The notes under the pieces are model-generated. The model saw only the letters and a program-made list of their open reading frames with translations. It was not told the DNA's origin and did no database searches. Positions 22,671 to 34,202 of a DNA stretch of 64,000 bases are shown piece after piece. Origin of the DNA: Nissolia schottii (Eukaryota > Streptophyta > Magnoliopsida > Fabales > Fabaceae); NCBI GenBank assembly GCA_003254905.1, contig QANU01112481.1, positions 390,900 through 454,899 of the forward strand. The letters are read 5' to 3'. The translations under genes were made by a program, and so were the position numbers. Each line of letters starts with the position of its first letter. The stretch's first letter is position 1.

Positions 22671-25600
22671 TCAAGCACTTATTATCTCAAGTTTTAGGAT
22701 CCACACATTAGCATACACTGTCAGGTGTTTGTTCCCGCCTCCAATGGCATCTTAGAGCACAAGAAAAGTCAAGTACATAGTCTAAATTTCACCATTTTCT
22801 TTTCTCTTTTAAGACTAGACTAGTTTAGACATTTTTCATTTCCTTTTCTCTTACGACTTCTTCACAATTCTACCACTTTGATCATGTTTGTAAAACATAG
22901 TTTTTGCAATTAAGTTTCTATACACAAGTGTATGTGCTCATAACTTTGGAGCCAAAACTTAAACAAACAAGAACTGAAATACATTACTTGATTGTCAAGT
23001 TCTTAATGAATTCTCTTTGCTTCTCACTCTAGACCTAGAACTTGGATAAATAATTAAGTAGCAAGCAAAGGCAAACATTGGTGTTTATAGTGCAAATTGT
23101 CGAGTAATTCTATATATTACCATATAATTCAAGTTTTTAGACAATTGTTTTCTTGCACTCACCACTCTCTAGAATTGAAACTTAAAAGGAAAATAACCAA
23201 GTTACAAAAGTCATATACTAACAACTCTAGTGCTATCTATTGAGAACGGAACAGTAATAAAAGAGATAAATATTTATTTCACATGCACTTTGAATAAGTA
23301 TCTGAGACTCTACAAGATGAATTATTTCAATTCTCCGAATTGAGATCATGAAATAAGGGAAACTTATCAATTATTTGTTGTCAACTGTCAAACTAAAAAC
23401 CACCAAAAACACGTTGTTAGGCTTGCTGCGGCGCTCCATGCTTGGGTCGACCACCCACCCAGGGATCTTGTTCCTCTTTTAGCTAGTTACGTTGTTTGGG
23501 TATCTTGACCTCGCTCTGTTTGTGTGTAGTTGTATTTCTGTTTGGGCTTCAACCTCTTTTTTTTTCCATTTTTTTTTTGTGCATACTTGACTCGTTTAAA
23601 TTCCAAAATAAATTAATAAAATAATTATATATATATACACACACACACTCGCACGCACTTTCAAAGTAATAAAATGTTGTTTCTACAATGAGAATTTCAG
23701 ATGTTGGAATTGCCTTCTAAATGCAAAATTCTGCAGACGTCCTCCCACCCCGTTGCCAAACATGTTGAGACCATGTTTGAGACACGGATGTAAAGTTAGA
23801 TTTTCATATATGGCTGTGCAAACTAATCATGATGATCATAATAGACTTCAACCGCACCCATGTTTCACTCACAATTATTGGGAGGTGTACCTCAAAGCTT
23901 TCTTTAACTTCAACGATATGGTGTCATCGAGTAAGTTACAGCGAAGCCAATAACCGCATGTGTTGCTGAATTTTACTAGGCTTTAGATATACAAAAGAAG
24001 TTTATGTTATAAAACTGTTCCGATTTTTAAGAGTAAATATTGCATTTCTAGTGGTTTACCATTACCATGTTGTTCCGAGTGAAAGAAATTCGGGTCCTTT
24101 AATATATGCTCTTGGATCAAAAAATATTGTTAAGAAGTGCCTCAAAAAATTAGTCTCTCACTTGAGTCATGGCAATATGGCGTGAAGAATGGATCCGTCA
24201 AATGATCCTTGATTTCAAATCACAAAATACTTTTATACACTAGAAAAATACAAATACAAATAAAGATGAAGATTTCGGGTAAAGGGAAATAATTCATCAA
24301 TAATTGTGTTATTTCACTTTCAGGGTCGTAATTTTGGCATTCATTCGGTATAAGTGCATGTCCTACCGTATCTGGAATGCATACTTCAAAGCAATGGAGC
24401 GAATTTGACCACTTCCCCATTTAAAGTTGTAGAGGGAACCATCATCTTTTGAAAAAGAAAAGGGAGAGTAAAGTTGAATTTGACATAAAAATTCTTTATC
24501 TTTATGCAGAATATATAATCCTTGACATATAAAATGAATTAAAAAGTGATTCTTAATTTTTCAATAGTTGAACATTTTAAGAGAAAGCAACTTTTGTATT
24601 GAGTATCTTCTTATTTCAGAAAAGATAAAGGCCATACAGATAGATGGAGGCTCAAGCAGTTTTGGAAAGGCATGAACTTTGCAAAAGAACAGGGTTGGGC
24701 TTGAGTGAAGGTAGAGCCTGACAATGAAATCAATAGCAGACTTGAAGAAAAATAGATTTGGTAACACCACACAAAATAAGAGTTGTATTAGATGGGATAA
24801 TAATTGAGTCCGCACTTTATTGAAATCTTATTTAATGGTAAGTGAGTTAACATAATATTTCATATATAATAAGAACGGTAACATTTCTGATAAAGAAATT
24901 GTTAATGAGGTAACACATTTCCTTGCGGGAAGGGTATAGTGGAGTAGAGTGTGGTTTGGCTGCTTAAGCCATCACCTTTCCTAGTTAATTTGTTGTTTTA
25001 ATATAATTTTTTATAATTATCTTAACAATTTTGCTAACAAGCATTTTTAGAGCATTTATTAAAGAAACAAAATATAAAATTTTTAATTATTTCTAATGTA
25101 TTCAATGTATTATTAAAAACTTCAAAAACTTGTCTATAGACTATAGTAGTTAGCTAAACCATCTTAATGAAGTTTCTTATTTTTCCCTTAAACAAAAGAC
25201 AACTTAATCATTAAACATTGTAAGTTACTACTACTAAATGGTAACCACACATGGATGTAACCCACTAGTGGAGTCAGCGGTTAAGTAGGTTAACCAATAG
25301 CCAATCAGATCCAACTATGGTTGCAATAATACAAATTCTTGTTGGAAGCATCTATTTGGCTACTGGCTAGTTCGTGCTTGCCACTTTCATGTGATATTAT
25401 TATTATATCTAGAGAGAAGAAAAAATGGTCTTGGCATGGCAATTTTCTATGGGGTTGGGTTTAAATTAAACTAATTAATCTCAGTCATTAATTGAGCAAG
25501 GAAAAAAGAAGATGAGGAACCCACGTTCTCTCCTTGAGAAAGAAGCCTCGTCTCATCATCATTATCGTCACATGGAGAGGATAATGGCATCCAAAGATTA

Positions 25601-26350
25601 ATTAGCAAATCATCATAGATGTAGCTGTGCTGTGCTGTGCTGTGCTGTTCTGTATATCCAAACAAAATTTATGAAAATGAATACATCTTTATGGTGATTT
25701 AGTCACTTAAATATAATTTTTATGACACGTAAACCTAGCTCGCACTGTAAAAGTAGGCAGATTGTGTGTGTGTGTGGGGGGGGGGNTATATATTCGTAGA
25801 AATATTCTTGCTTTTTTATATTCAAGTGATTAATGTAAAGTAATTTTTCTCTCAGCTTTATGGCTTGGTCCCATGTGAGAGAATGCCTCCTTTCCTATCT
25901 GATGCCAGAAACAAAAGTCTTTGTGGTTTGAGAAGAATCTCACGAAATGATGAAGAATAAAATGATTAATATTGTAGGTTAGACTGTAACAAGTGTTTGA
26001 GAAGATGATGGACGCGTGATACACATCTTAGTCTCATGTAAGGATGAAAACACGTTTGATTCTATTCACAATTTTGTTTAATGAAAAAAAATATTGATAG
26101 TTAGATTTTGGGGATTAATATTGAAATACTAAGCGTATAGGTTTACATTTATGTCATATTCAAAAAACCCTTTTAATTAAAAATGCTCTTTCCAGTGCAT
26201 TTTGAGTAGAAACGTTTTAAAAACAAGATAATCTTCATTTTTTTTTACTAAGCTTTTTCTCAGACATATTTTATGTCGTTGACATGATTTACTAACTCTC
26301 AATTTTTATTTTTACGGCTTAATCGCACATTAACCGTTAAGTAGAGACAT
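22671..26350. other. Intergenic, no gene recognised
   Basis: AT-rich sequence with short unrecognised ORFs (for example 23753-23953 plus, 24561-24815 minus). Simple repeats include (AT/AC)n near 23627-23649, (TGCTG)n-like units at about 25625-25647 and a TG/G tract ending in an N at 25786. Confidence 0.55.
25763..25785. repeat. (TG)n(G)n tract abutting an assembly gap
   Basis: A TG run followed by about eleven G directly precedes the N at 25786. The homopolymer probably caused the gap. Confidence 0.9.
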
Positions 26351-26820
26351 CTTAAATCTCACATAGATATGGCCATTTTCGTATATGCATATATGTGTTA
26401 GTGAAAAGAAACGAGTACAAGCTCAGGACAAACAGCGAGTAATGAAGGATATCAAGAGATTGCAGGAAGTAAAAAAAAGAATGACAAACTGTTTTATTAT
26501 GTGAATTATTATTAGAGATGTACACAGAAATCATCATCGTCATCAAAGTTCAAAGGTCATCTACATACACATACACATGCGAAACACCAAAGCAATGAAT
26601 CACCAAATAATCATCATCAGAGGCCAAATTATAGAATGAACAAACAACATCAACGCAAAAATATATAAATAAGAGGAAAAATTAAATAAAAACGCTACTC
26701 AGAGGAATAAATCAAATAGATCCTGTCCGTCCAATAAGAAATGAGATCCAAGAGCCAGATCACCTCCACGTGGGCGAATCCCAAAGAAAGAATCACCAAA
26801 TCCAGTAGCTCCCTCCAAAT
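26351..26820. other. Probable 3' UTR and downstream flank of the AGP gene
   Basis: Non-coding sequence immediately downstream (minus strand) of the arabinogalactan protein stop codon. Its exact 3' end cannot be fixed from sequence alone. Confidence 0.45.
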
Positions 26821-27240
26821 CTAAGCCAACACGATGGCGGCGAAGAAGGTGCCGGCGAGAGCAGTGCCAGCAATGAGCGCCTTGCTGGCCGAGAATGCAG
26901 AGGAAGGAGTCTCGGCCGGTGGTGGCTCGCTTCCTGGGCCTCCTGCTGGGCCTGGGCCTCCAGCTGGGGGTGGGGTGGAGGTGCTTGGGCCAGGCGACTC
27001 GGAAGGAGGGGCGGTTGAGGGTGCAGGGGAAGATGCCGGTGGAGGCGGTGGTGGAGTGGCGGGTGCGGGTGCAGGGGTTGCTGCCTTTGGTGCCGGTGCA
27101 GGTGCCTTCGGGGACGGCGTGGGCGCTGGCGTGGGAGCTGATTTGGGTGGCTGAGTGGGTGCGGCGCCGGGGGCTTGTGCTATGCAGGATGTGGCCAAGA
27201 GGCCTAAGATAAGGAACACTTGTACTGCGTAGGAACCCAT
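26821..27240 (-). CDS. Classical arabinogalactan protein (AGP7-like), GPI-anchored
   Basis: A single-exon gene for a 139-residue cell-surface proteoglycan backbone. Residues 1-22 (MGSYAVQVFLILGLLATSCI...) form a signal peptide. Residues about 24-115 are very rich in Pro, Ala, Ser and Thr, with many AP, SP and TP pairs, the substrates for prolyl hydroxylation and arabinogalactan addition, and a run of six prolines. The C-terminus (SASKALIAGTALAGTFFAAI...) is a small-residue site followed by a hydrophobic tail, as in GPI-anchor signals. There is no Lys-rich or fasciclin domain, so it is a classical AGP. From memory, Arabidopsis AGP7 (At5g65390) sits between MATE and FSH1 genes, as here. Its antisense Gly-rich frames are shadows. 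Confidence 0.92.
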   Translation of the reverse strand: MGSYAVQVFLILGLLATSCIAQAPGAAPTQPPKSAPTPAPTPSPKAPAPAPKAATPAPAPATPPPPPPASSPAPSTAPPSESPGPSTSTPPPAGGPGPAGGPGSEPPPAETPSSAFSASKALIAGTALAGTFFAAIVLA

Positions 27241-27268
27241 TGAGAGAGAGAGAGAGAGAGAGAGAGAA
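27241..27268. repeat. (GA)n repeat in the AGP 5' leader
   Basis: About 13 GA units (CT on the coding strand) directly precede the AGP start codon, a common feature of plant 5' UTRs. Confidence 0.95.
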
Positions 27269-27338
27269 TTGGGAAAGAAGAATGAGGAATAGGAGAAAGT
27301 GAGGAGCGAGTGGTGGGGGGGATGAAAAGGGGGAGAGA

Positions 27339-27350
27339 ATATATATAAAA
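27339..27350 (-). promoter_or_regulatory. Putative TATA box of the AGP gene
   Basis: Minus-strand TTTTATATATAT lies about 100 bases before the AGP start codon. Confidence 0.6.
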
Positions 27351-27359
27351 AGGGGGCAG

Positions 27360-30300
27360 AGCAGAGGTGCTTGGCGGTCTACGAGGCCAGCTAGTAATGT
27401 GTCAATAATTACTAAGATTCCTCCAACTCCAATGTCTCTTTAAATTATATTTGCCTATCATGTATGCGCGTACATCATGCAATGTTACCATATGTTTTTG
27501 TTGCCACCATTACTGGTATATTACGGGGTCACTAAGTATGGTAATGAATACGATCTAATCTCATTTGTATATCAGAAATTTAACATATTATTAGCCTCGC
27601 AAGTTTCCCAAAGTAAATGGATATTTTTAGTAATTTTATATTTATTTTATTAATATTAAAAAATAATAACAACAATGCCACCATAAATACATTCTTAATT
27701 AAATAATTGAGTTATATATCTTAACCTCAAAAATTTAATTTAAGATTGGACAATTGACAAGGATTAAACATTTGCTTTCGATACATTTTAATACCATATT
27801 AAATAATTAAGTTGATCTAATTTAATCTTAACCTTGTCTTATAAAAAATAATCTAAATTTTAGAACGTGTGAAAATGAAATATTTCAGTTATAATTAAGT
27901 AATAAAAATATAAATATATGTAACCGCACCATTATTTATGATTAACGCGGAGTAAAGGCGGTGTGAGGTGGGTAATGGCCTAATGTCAATGGCTAATTGG
28001 TCAACAAACTCAAAAGCCAATGCCACTATTTTTCCTTCTTTTTGAATTTTCTTTGTGAGGACCGGGACAAATTCTAATAATGGTGGAATTGTACCAATTA
28101 TTATTATTAGCTGGCATCTGTAGATGCTGTGACCAAATTGGGGATTTCGCGTCAAGCACTATGATTATTGTGAATGTACTTTAGGTAGTTAGTTTGTATT
28201 TTTGTCCATGGTAGGTTTTGAAGATTACCTGAACGCCCCTTTGCGTCAGGGACATGTGTCGGTTCAGAGGGTCAGTGAGAAGTCGCTGTCTTCCGCCACC
28301 ACTGTGTACGGTGATTTCCAGCCACGTTCCTCATCCTATTACACTTTCTAGGCAACTTCTCCTGTGCTCCGATTAATTATGGTGTAGTGTACACCAAATG
28401 ATAAAACTGCTTTACCTTGGGATCTTACTTCACTTATTAGTTGAAACTCTTTAAAAATTATCAAATTTTATTTATATAACTTTTTCCGAAATTTTCAATC
28501 AATTTCAAAATTAAGGAGAAAAATTTTAATCACTTCTAAAATACATTTAATCACATTATCAAAATTTGAAAATAACAAAATTGTATCTTAATTATATCCA
28601 AATAATTCATTTAACTTCAACATCATCTATATTATATAGATAAGATAACCATGGGGTGTGGCGTGATGATAATTTACCGAGTCCTCTTAATTATGTTGAC
28701 ATGTGTTTAATCTTTAAAAATATTTAATAGTCAACAGTTTATTATTTCGTATGAACTTAATTATAATAAAAGAAAATTAGTTATTATCGCCAACAATAAA
28801 CTTGGAGCACACCCAAAAAAATCATATAGATAAGATTTAGTAATCACTTTCAAAATAGTTGCATTGATATTCTATAATAATCTCAACTATTAATAGAAAT
28901 ATAATTAAAGTTTGTAGCCACTGATCCCTCCTTCTATATTTGGTACACCATGACCATATGTACCATAGTTAGCTTGGTACACCACGTAATTGGCCATCCT
29001 TCCCATTTTATTTATTATTATTATCTTCCGCGTTTTTTCACTCCAAATTTTTCAACAACTCTGGCGCCGTCCTGTTGTTTTACCATAATAGCCATGGATC
29101 TAGGCCTCACGCGTGGAACACGCCCTTTTCATGGATTTGTTTTGACTAACGCGTGAGTGTCTTAACTTTAGGTATATTAATTTTTTTTAATTATTTTAAT
29201 TATACATTTATCAAAATTTTATAAATTATTATTTATAATTTTAATAAGCGTATAATTAAAAATTATTAAGAGAATTGGTATGCTTAAAATTTAGAATATC
29301 AAACATCACTGGTTCGTTTTTGCAGTCATGAATGGTCGTAGTCTCGTAGATCATGTAAAACATGCGGGGTCATTCACACATGTTGGGGGCAACTCTTGTC
29401 TGATATAATAACCTTTTCCTTTCATTATATGGTTTTTATGTAAAATAAAATACTAGAGATTAAACTTGTAAGTTGTAACATCATACATATTGTTATAAAT
29501 AAAATAAAATATGATTTACACTTACGTGACTGAATTACTAACCCCCCCCAACAGATGAAAAAGTCCTCTTTTGAAAGTTTTTTCTTAACCTCCACTCATT
29601 TTATTTAGGTTGTTTCCCATTTCCTGTGGACAGACTGTATTCTAATGCCTTTCTTTCTTTAATAAATTTTTTCAGATGTATGGTATTTGATAATTGGGGA
29701 GAGAGAAACAAATAATAATATAAATAAACCGTTGGAAAGCAACTAACATGTCCATCTTCCCAACTCCTCACAAAAAATATATATCTATATATAAAATATA
29801 AAATATTTATGGTGCATAATTTTGTTGTGTGTTATATTTAACAAGAATCTTTTAAAATGAGAATTTCACTTTAAAAAATAAAATAATTAGTTACGCACTT
29901 AAACTAATAAATAAAAATGTATTTAATTTATTTTTATTTTATTGATGTAATAATAAAACCTTTTAATTTTTTCTTTTAAATTGTGATTCAAATCCTGCTG
30001 CATTGCAATTATGATTTGTGAACATGATGATCAAGAAGTGATGTATGAAATTTGGGGGAACCCTACAGTGGACAAACTCTTATTCTTATACTCATATGGA
30101 AGAAGCATTTTTCTTCAACTGCTATACATATTTATCATTCAATCCTCTGTGATTCATGTTTCATTTCTCTGTTTACATAATCTTAAGAGTTAAGATGCTA
30201 ATTTGGGCTGAAATAATTACTCCCCTACCGTGATTAACAACACACGTGGTGCGAAAGTGTTGAGACCAGCCATGTGGCAAAATGGGAAATCCAATGTAAA

Positions 30301-31477
30301 CCCATTGTCATTTTTTGGATTGTAATCAGGAAAGTCTAAGCTGTTGTATTTTTTTAAAAAAAAAGGCTGAAATGATGAACTAGGAGCTGGCAAAAGCTGG
30401 CAATTATTGAAGGTCTTAATAATAGTAGTATAAAGCTTACTTGTACTCGTGCAATTCTTTATGTTTGTCCGATTAGGTTATAAAATATGTGGAAAGTAAG
30501 AACGCGGGTTTAGAAAGTTGAGCTGAATTCAAATTGGAATTACTCCATCATACATATGTTTGATCTTAATCTGAAGCACCTTCATTTTCCTTTTGTGGGA
30601 TTATATATCTCATAGCTTATGAATGAGAGGCGGAACGTTTAGTCTCTCGCTTAATTAAGGCAAAGGGCATTGCCATTGCAAAAGGAAAGGAATAAGAAAA
30701 GGATTGCGTATGAAATATTGATTTTTATGTTCCACATGCATTTGTAATTTTTTTATTTTTTGAATTTATGCACTGAACTACACTGATTACAATCTTTGTA
30801 TCCTATAACAAATCAAATAAAAAATCTTTCTATACTATTTTTTTCCAACGGATACAACTAATGTGCCCAAGTGGTCAATTTAAAAGTAGCTATTGTTTGT
30901 TGTAAAGAAATAATAATTCCACAGAGTACACAGAAATGATAATTTCATACTAACGGAAACATTGCACATGAATTCAACAGAATACATCTTCGATGTTATA
31001 ATTAACACACACATTGCACATCAAGAAATGTACGCCACTACTGTCTTGTGAAGGGATTGACAAGTTCCGTCCTTTTTTTCCAATGTTTCATAAATCATTT
31101 TAGAGGTAGAGCTGACTAGTAAACTTCTGCAGAACAAGACCCACAAATTTCATTTCCAAAGTACACACAAAGGAATTGGCCTCAGTCCCCAAGAAATGTA
31201 AGAATGCAGTTTGAAAATTTCCAATCTTAGGCCGCCAACGCCGTGGGAAAATAATATGTTAATCGAGACATTTCTCCATTGATAGTCTGTCCTTATTTTT
31301 GGAAAAGTCAGTTTGCTGTGGAGTGAATTTAAAACACGAGTAGCAAATTTAAGAATCAATTTTTTTTTCCAACTTTTTTATTTACTACTTCATTTTGTCC
31401 CGTCCTATATTGACGCATAAAATTTTGCTAATCCCATCAATTGTCTTGTCATTCACTCTCACTCATTAATTAATTAA
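27360..31477. other. Intergenic spacer upstream of the AGP gene
   Basis: No gene recognised in about 4.1 kb. It holds AT-rich tracts, a fold-back at 29188-29268 and short ORFs without family resemblance. Confidence 0.55.
29188..29268. repeat. AT-rich fold-back repeat
   Basis: Two arms of about 39 bases (sharing TTTTAATTATAC and AAAATT..ATAAAT) are imperfect inverted copies around a centre near 29228. It could be a small MITE. Confidence 0.5.
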
Positions 31478-31856
31478 GGTAGTTTCTCGTGTACTCACAA
31501 GCTAAATATTCAATATTATTTAATTTGTTATTCTTTTATAATTTTTATTATTAAATTATTAATTTTTATTATTATTTTATATCTAATATGACATATTGAT
31601 AGATTATATGATTTAATGTGATTAATTAATATTTTTAAATATATTTATATAGAAGTGTATTGTAAACTCAAATGGTCTATAAATTTTTAAAGTTTTTATA
31701 AGTTATTTCTTTCAATAATTTGATTAATATAAAATTATTATAATCATATAAAATATAAAATAATAATAAAAATAAAAAAATTAATTATATAAACTATTTT
31801 TAATAAATAAATCAAATAATATGAGATATTTATCCATAAACAAATAAGAAACCACC
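31478..31856. mobile_element. Mutator-like non-autonomous element
   Basis: The ends are GGTAGTTTCTCGTGT at the left and, reverse complemented, GGTGGTTTCTTATTTG at the right. Similarity continues inward through AT-rich sequence (TTTTTATTATTATTTTATAT in both arms). Flanks are ATTAATTAA (31469-31477) and ATTAATTTA (31857-31865), a 9-bp target duplication with one mismatch. A second partial copy lies at 13478-13698. Non-coding. Confidence 0.65.
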
Positions 31857-31906
31857 ATTAATTTATCACTGCATTAGTTACACTGAGGTGGATGACCGTG
31901 ACCTAC

Positions 31907-32132
31907 CTATTCCAATGCCCGGTTAAATGCTTTTGAACATGGACTTTCCAGGTTCCTATGTTTAACGACGAATGGATCCTTCCAACGCAACGGGAAAGTG
32001 TCAGACAAGAGGGACAAATTAACTTTGGTCCAACACTCATTTAAGAGCAAAGAGAGATTGACGTTTGGGGCATGGTCAAGGAGACCCCTCATGTTACTTT
32101 CAAGACCAAGAAGCTGTGCACGCATAGCCTAC
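31907..32132 (-). pseudogene. Unidentified exon-like ORF
   Basis: The minus strand encodes 72 codons (MRAQLLGLESNMRGLLDHAP through CSKAFNRALE) with protein-like composition, several Trp/Cys and no low complexity. It is bounded by an acceptor-like TTTTAG upstream and a GTAGGT donor-like site right after the stop codon. I do not recognise the family and found no partner exons within 1 kb. It may be an isolated exon of a decayed gene or a captured fragment. Confidence 0.3.
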
Positions 32133-32139
32133 TAAAAGT

Positions 32140-33242
32140 GGTTCCTCATAAAATTGAGAAATTATTACTTATTGTTCTGAGACACTATCATCAAGTATGC
32201 TAATTCTATTTAAATCACTAAATATGATTAAATATTTTGTCACTTCTCTCATAATATATCATAAGATTATATATGTAATGAGTCTTATGATATGTTATGA
32301 AATAAATAATAGAATGTTTATATTTTTTTTAACGGTAAAAATAATATTATTCTATTCAATAAGAACGTAACGTGTTAACAAATTGTTAGATAAATAAATA
32401 TTTCATTTCTGAAATTATAAGAGCAATGATTTTGTAATTTTGCTAATAAAAACAAAATTAAGAACGTGATCTCATCTAGGCTAGATAAAATGTAAAAATG
32501 TTATTTAGATAAAACATAATTCACTCAGTACTCTATATATTCTTGTCTATGAAATTAACGTTGTTTGGATAGTTAAATGTTGATTGTGTCTGGAAACAAA
32601 GCAGGATAGGAGCTGAAAGCGAGCAGTCATAACTATAATGCATCCGATAAAGATGTTTTTGCAAAGATTGGAATTGCCGTGAGTGAACAAAATTTCCAAT
32701 AGTCAGTTACCTCAAATTGTTCGCAATTAATTAATTGATTACACTTGTCATGGAGTAAAACGTAAAGAAGGAAAAGATAGTTAGCACCTTTGAATCTAGT
32801 AGCAGTATTGTTAATTCTTGAATGATCGATGTTACCTTATTTCAAAATGATTAGAGTTATCAGCTACTAATGCTAATTGTTAGTCATTCTTCATAAAAAA
32901 GATAGAAACTCTTTGAAAAGTGACTACAAATTGCACCATTTGATTTGGATCCAATCAGTGTGTGCTAAGTATTCAAGGGATAGCTACAAAAGCATTATCC
33001 AATGCCAATTAATCAGCATCTACCCTCTTCCAGAACAAAAAGATGAATTTTCCAATGGATAGTTATGACTGAAGTTCATATAAACTAGGCAGTAATAGTA
33101 TCAATAGTTTCAAGCATTAAAGATCAAATACATACTATTCATATTTTATTTTATTTTTATAATAAAATATGATTTGTATTTCCCTACTCTACCTTGTTCT
33201 GGGACATTCGAGCCTTTGGTCAATAATATTATACATACCATT

Positions 33243-33275
<33 letters not shown>

Positions 33276-34202
33276 CTCATCAAATAATGCGTAAGAGTTA
33301 CAGCTTTATAAATTTTAAATTCATTCAAATTTAAAAACTTAATTTTTATATAATAATTTTTTTTATCTTGTGAATTTTTTTTAAAAATAAATTGGTCAAA
33401 GGTGTTACAGCGGAAGAGAATATTAGCTAATGACATATGGCCCACGAGTTAGGACAAACTGGGCCCTAACCCAAAGTCGTTGCTTCCTTTGCGGCAATGT
33501 TAGCAGCTACCCGAGGGAGGGAAGAAGCCCAATTCGGCCCCAAGTTACCTCCCATGGCGAGGCAAGCAAAAATATTTTTTTAAAAAAACTGACATTTTTA
33601 AACATTTTTTTTATGCAGGTAACTAAATTAATTTAATATATTAAATTACTTTAATCCCCAAGAACAAAAAATTATAATAAAAACTAATTAGTCAGTGGTA
33701 ATAAATCATTCTATCATAGGTCTATTTAATTATATATGTGTGTGGGGGGTAATTATAATCAAAGGAATATTATATATGCGAGTGAAAAGAATAAATCTTA
33801 ATTACTAGCTCTTATATAAATGGTTAAAATTGACCATGTAACTACTAATTTTAACCATTTATGTACAATCCAATGAATTTAATCATCTCACTCTTGTATA
33901 TAATAACCTTCTCATTAGAGTCATCCCATATTTTTAGGTATGTAATTATTTATTATATTATGATTTATGAACCTTTTACCATTAGGTTTAATTAGAATAC
34001 ATTGACACTATCGATAAATTTTACACTATTATTTAAGTAAACATGATTAATTATTACAGTCACTTCTTAAAAACTTCTTTTTTTTTTAATCAAAATTAAA
34101 CTCCTACTACTGTTCATTTTTGTTTATTATTTATTAAAAATAAACTATATACTATTATTGGGTGTCCCAACCTTGAAAAATCTGAAAGCAAGTTTCAGCA
34201 TC
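32140..34202. other. Intergenic spacer before the FSH1 gene
   Basis: No gene recognised. It contains a MITE-like palindromic stretch near 32238-32330 that shares TTTGTCACTTCTCTCA with the repeat at 17166-17262, and an (AT)n microsatellite at 33245-33271. Confidence 0.5.
33245..33271. repeat. (AT)n microsatellite
   Basis: About 13 AT units. Confidence 0.95.

Noticed and set aside
26834..27154. Gly-rich plus-strand ORF opposite the AGP gene
   Set aside because: It is the antisense of Pro/Ala codons; the minus frame has a signal peptide, AGP body and GPI tail.
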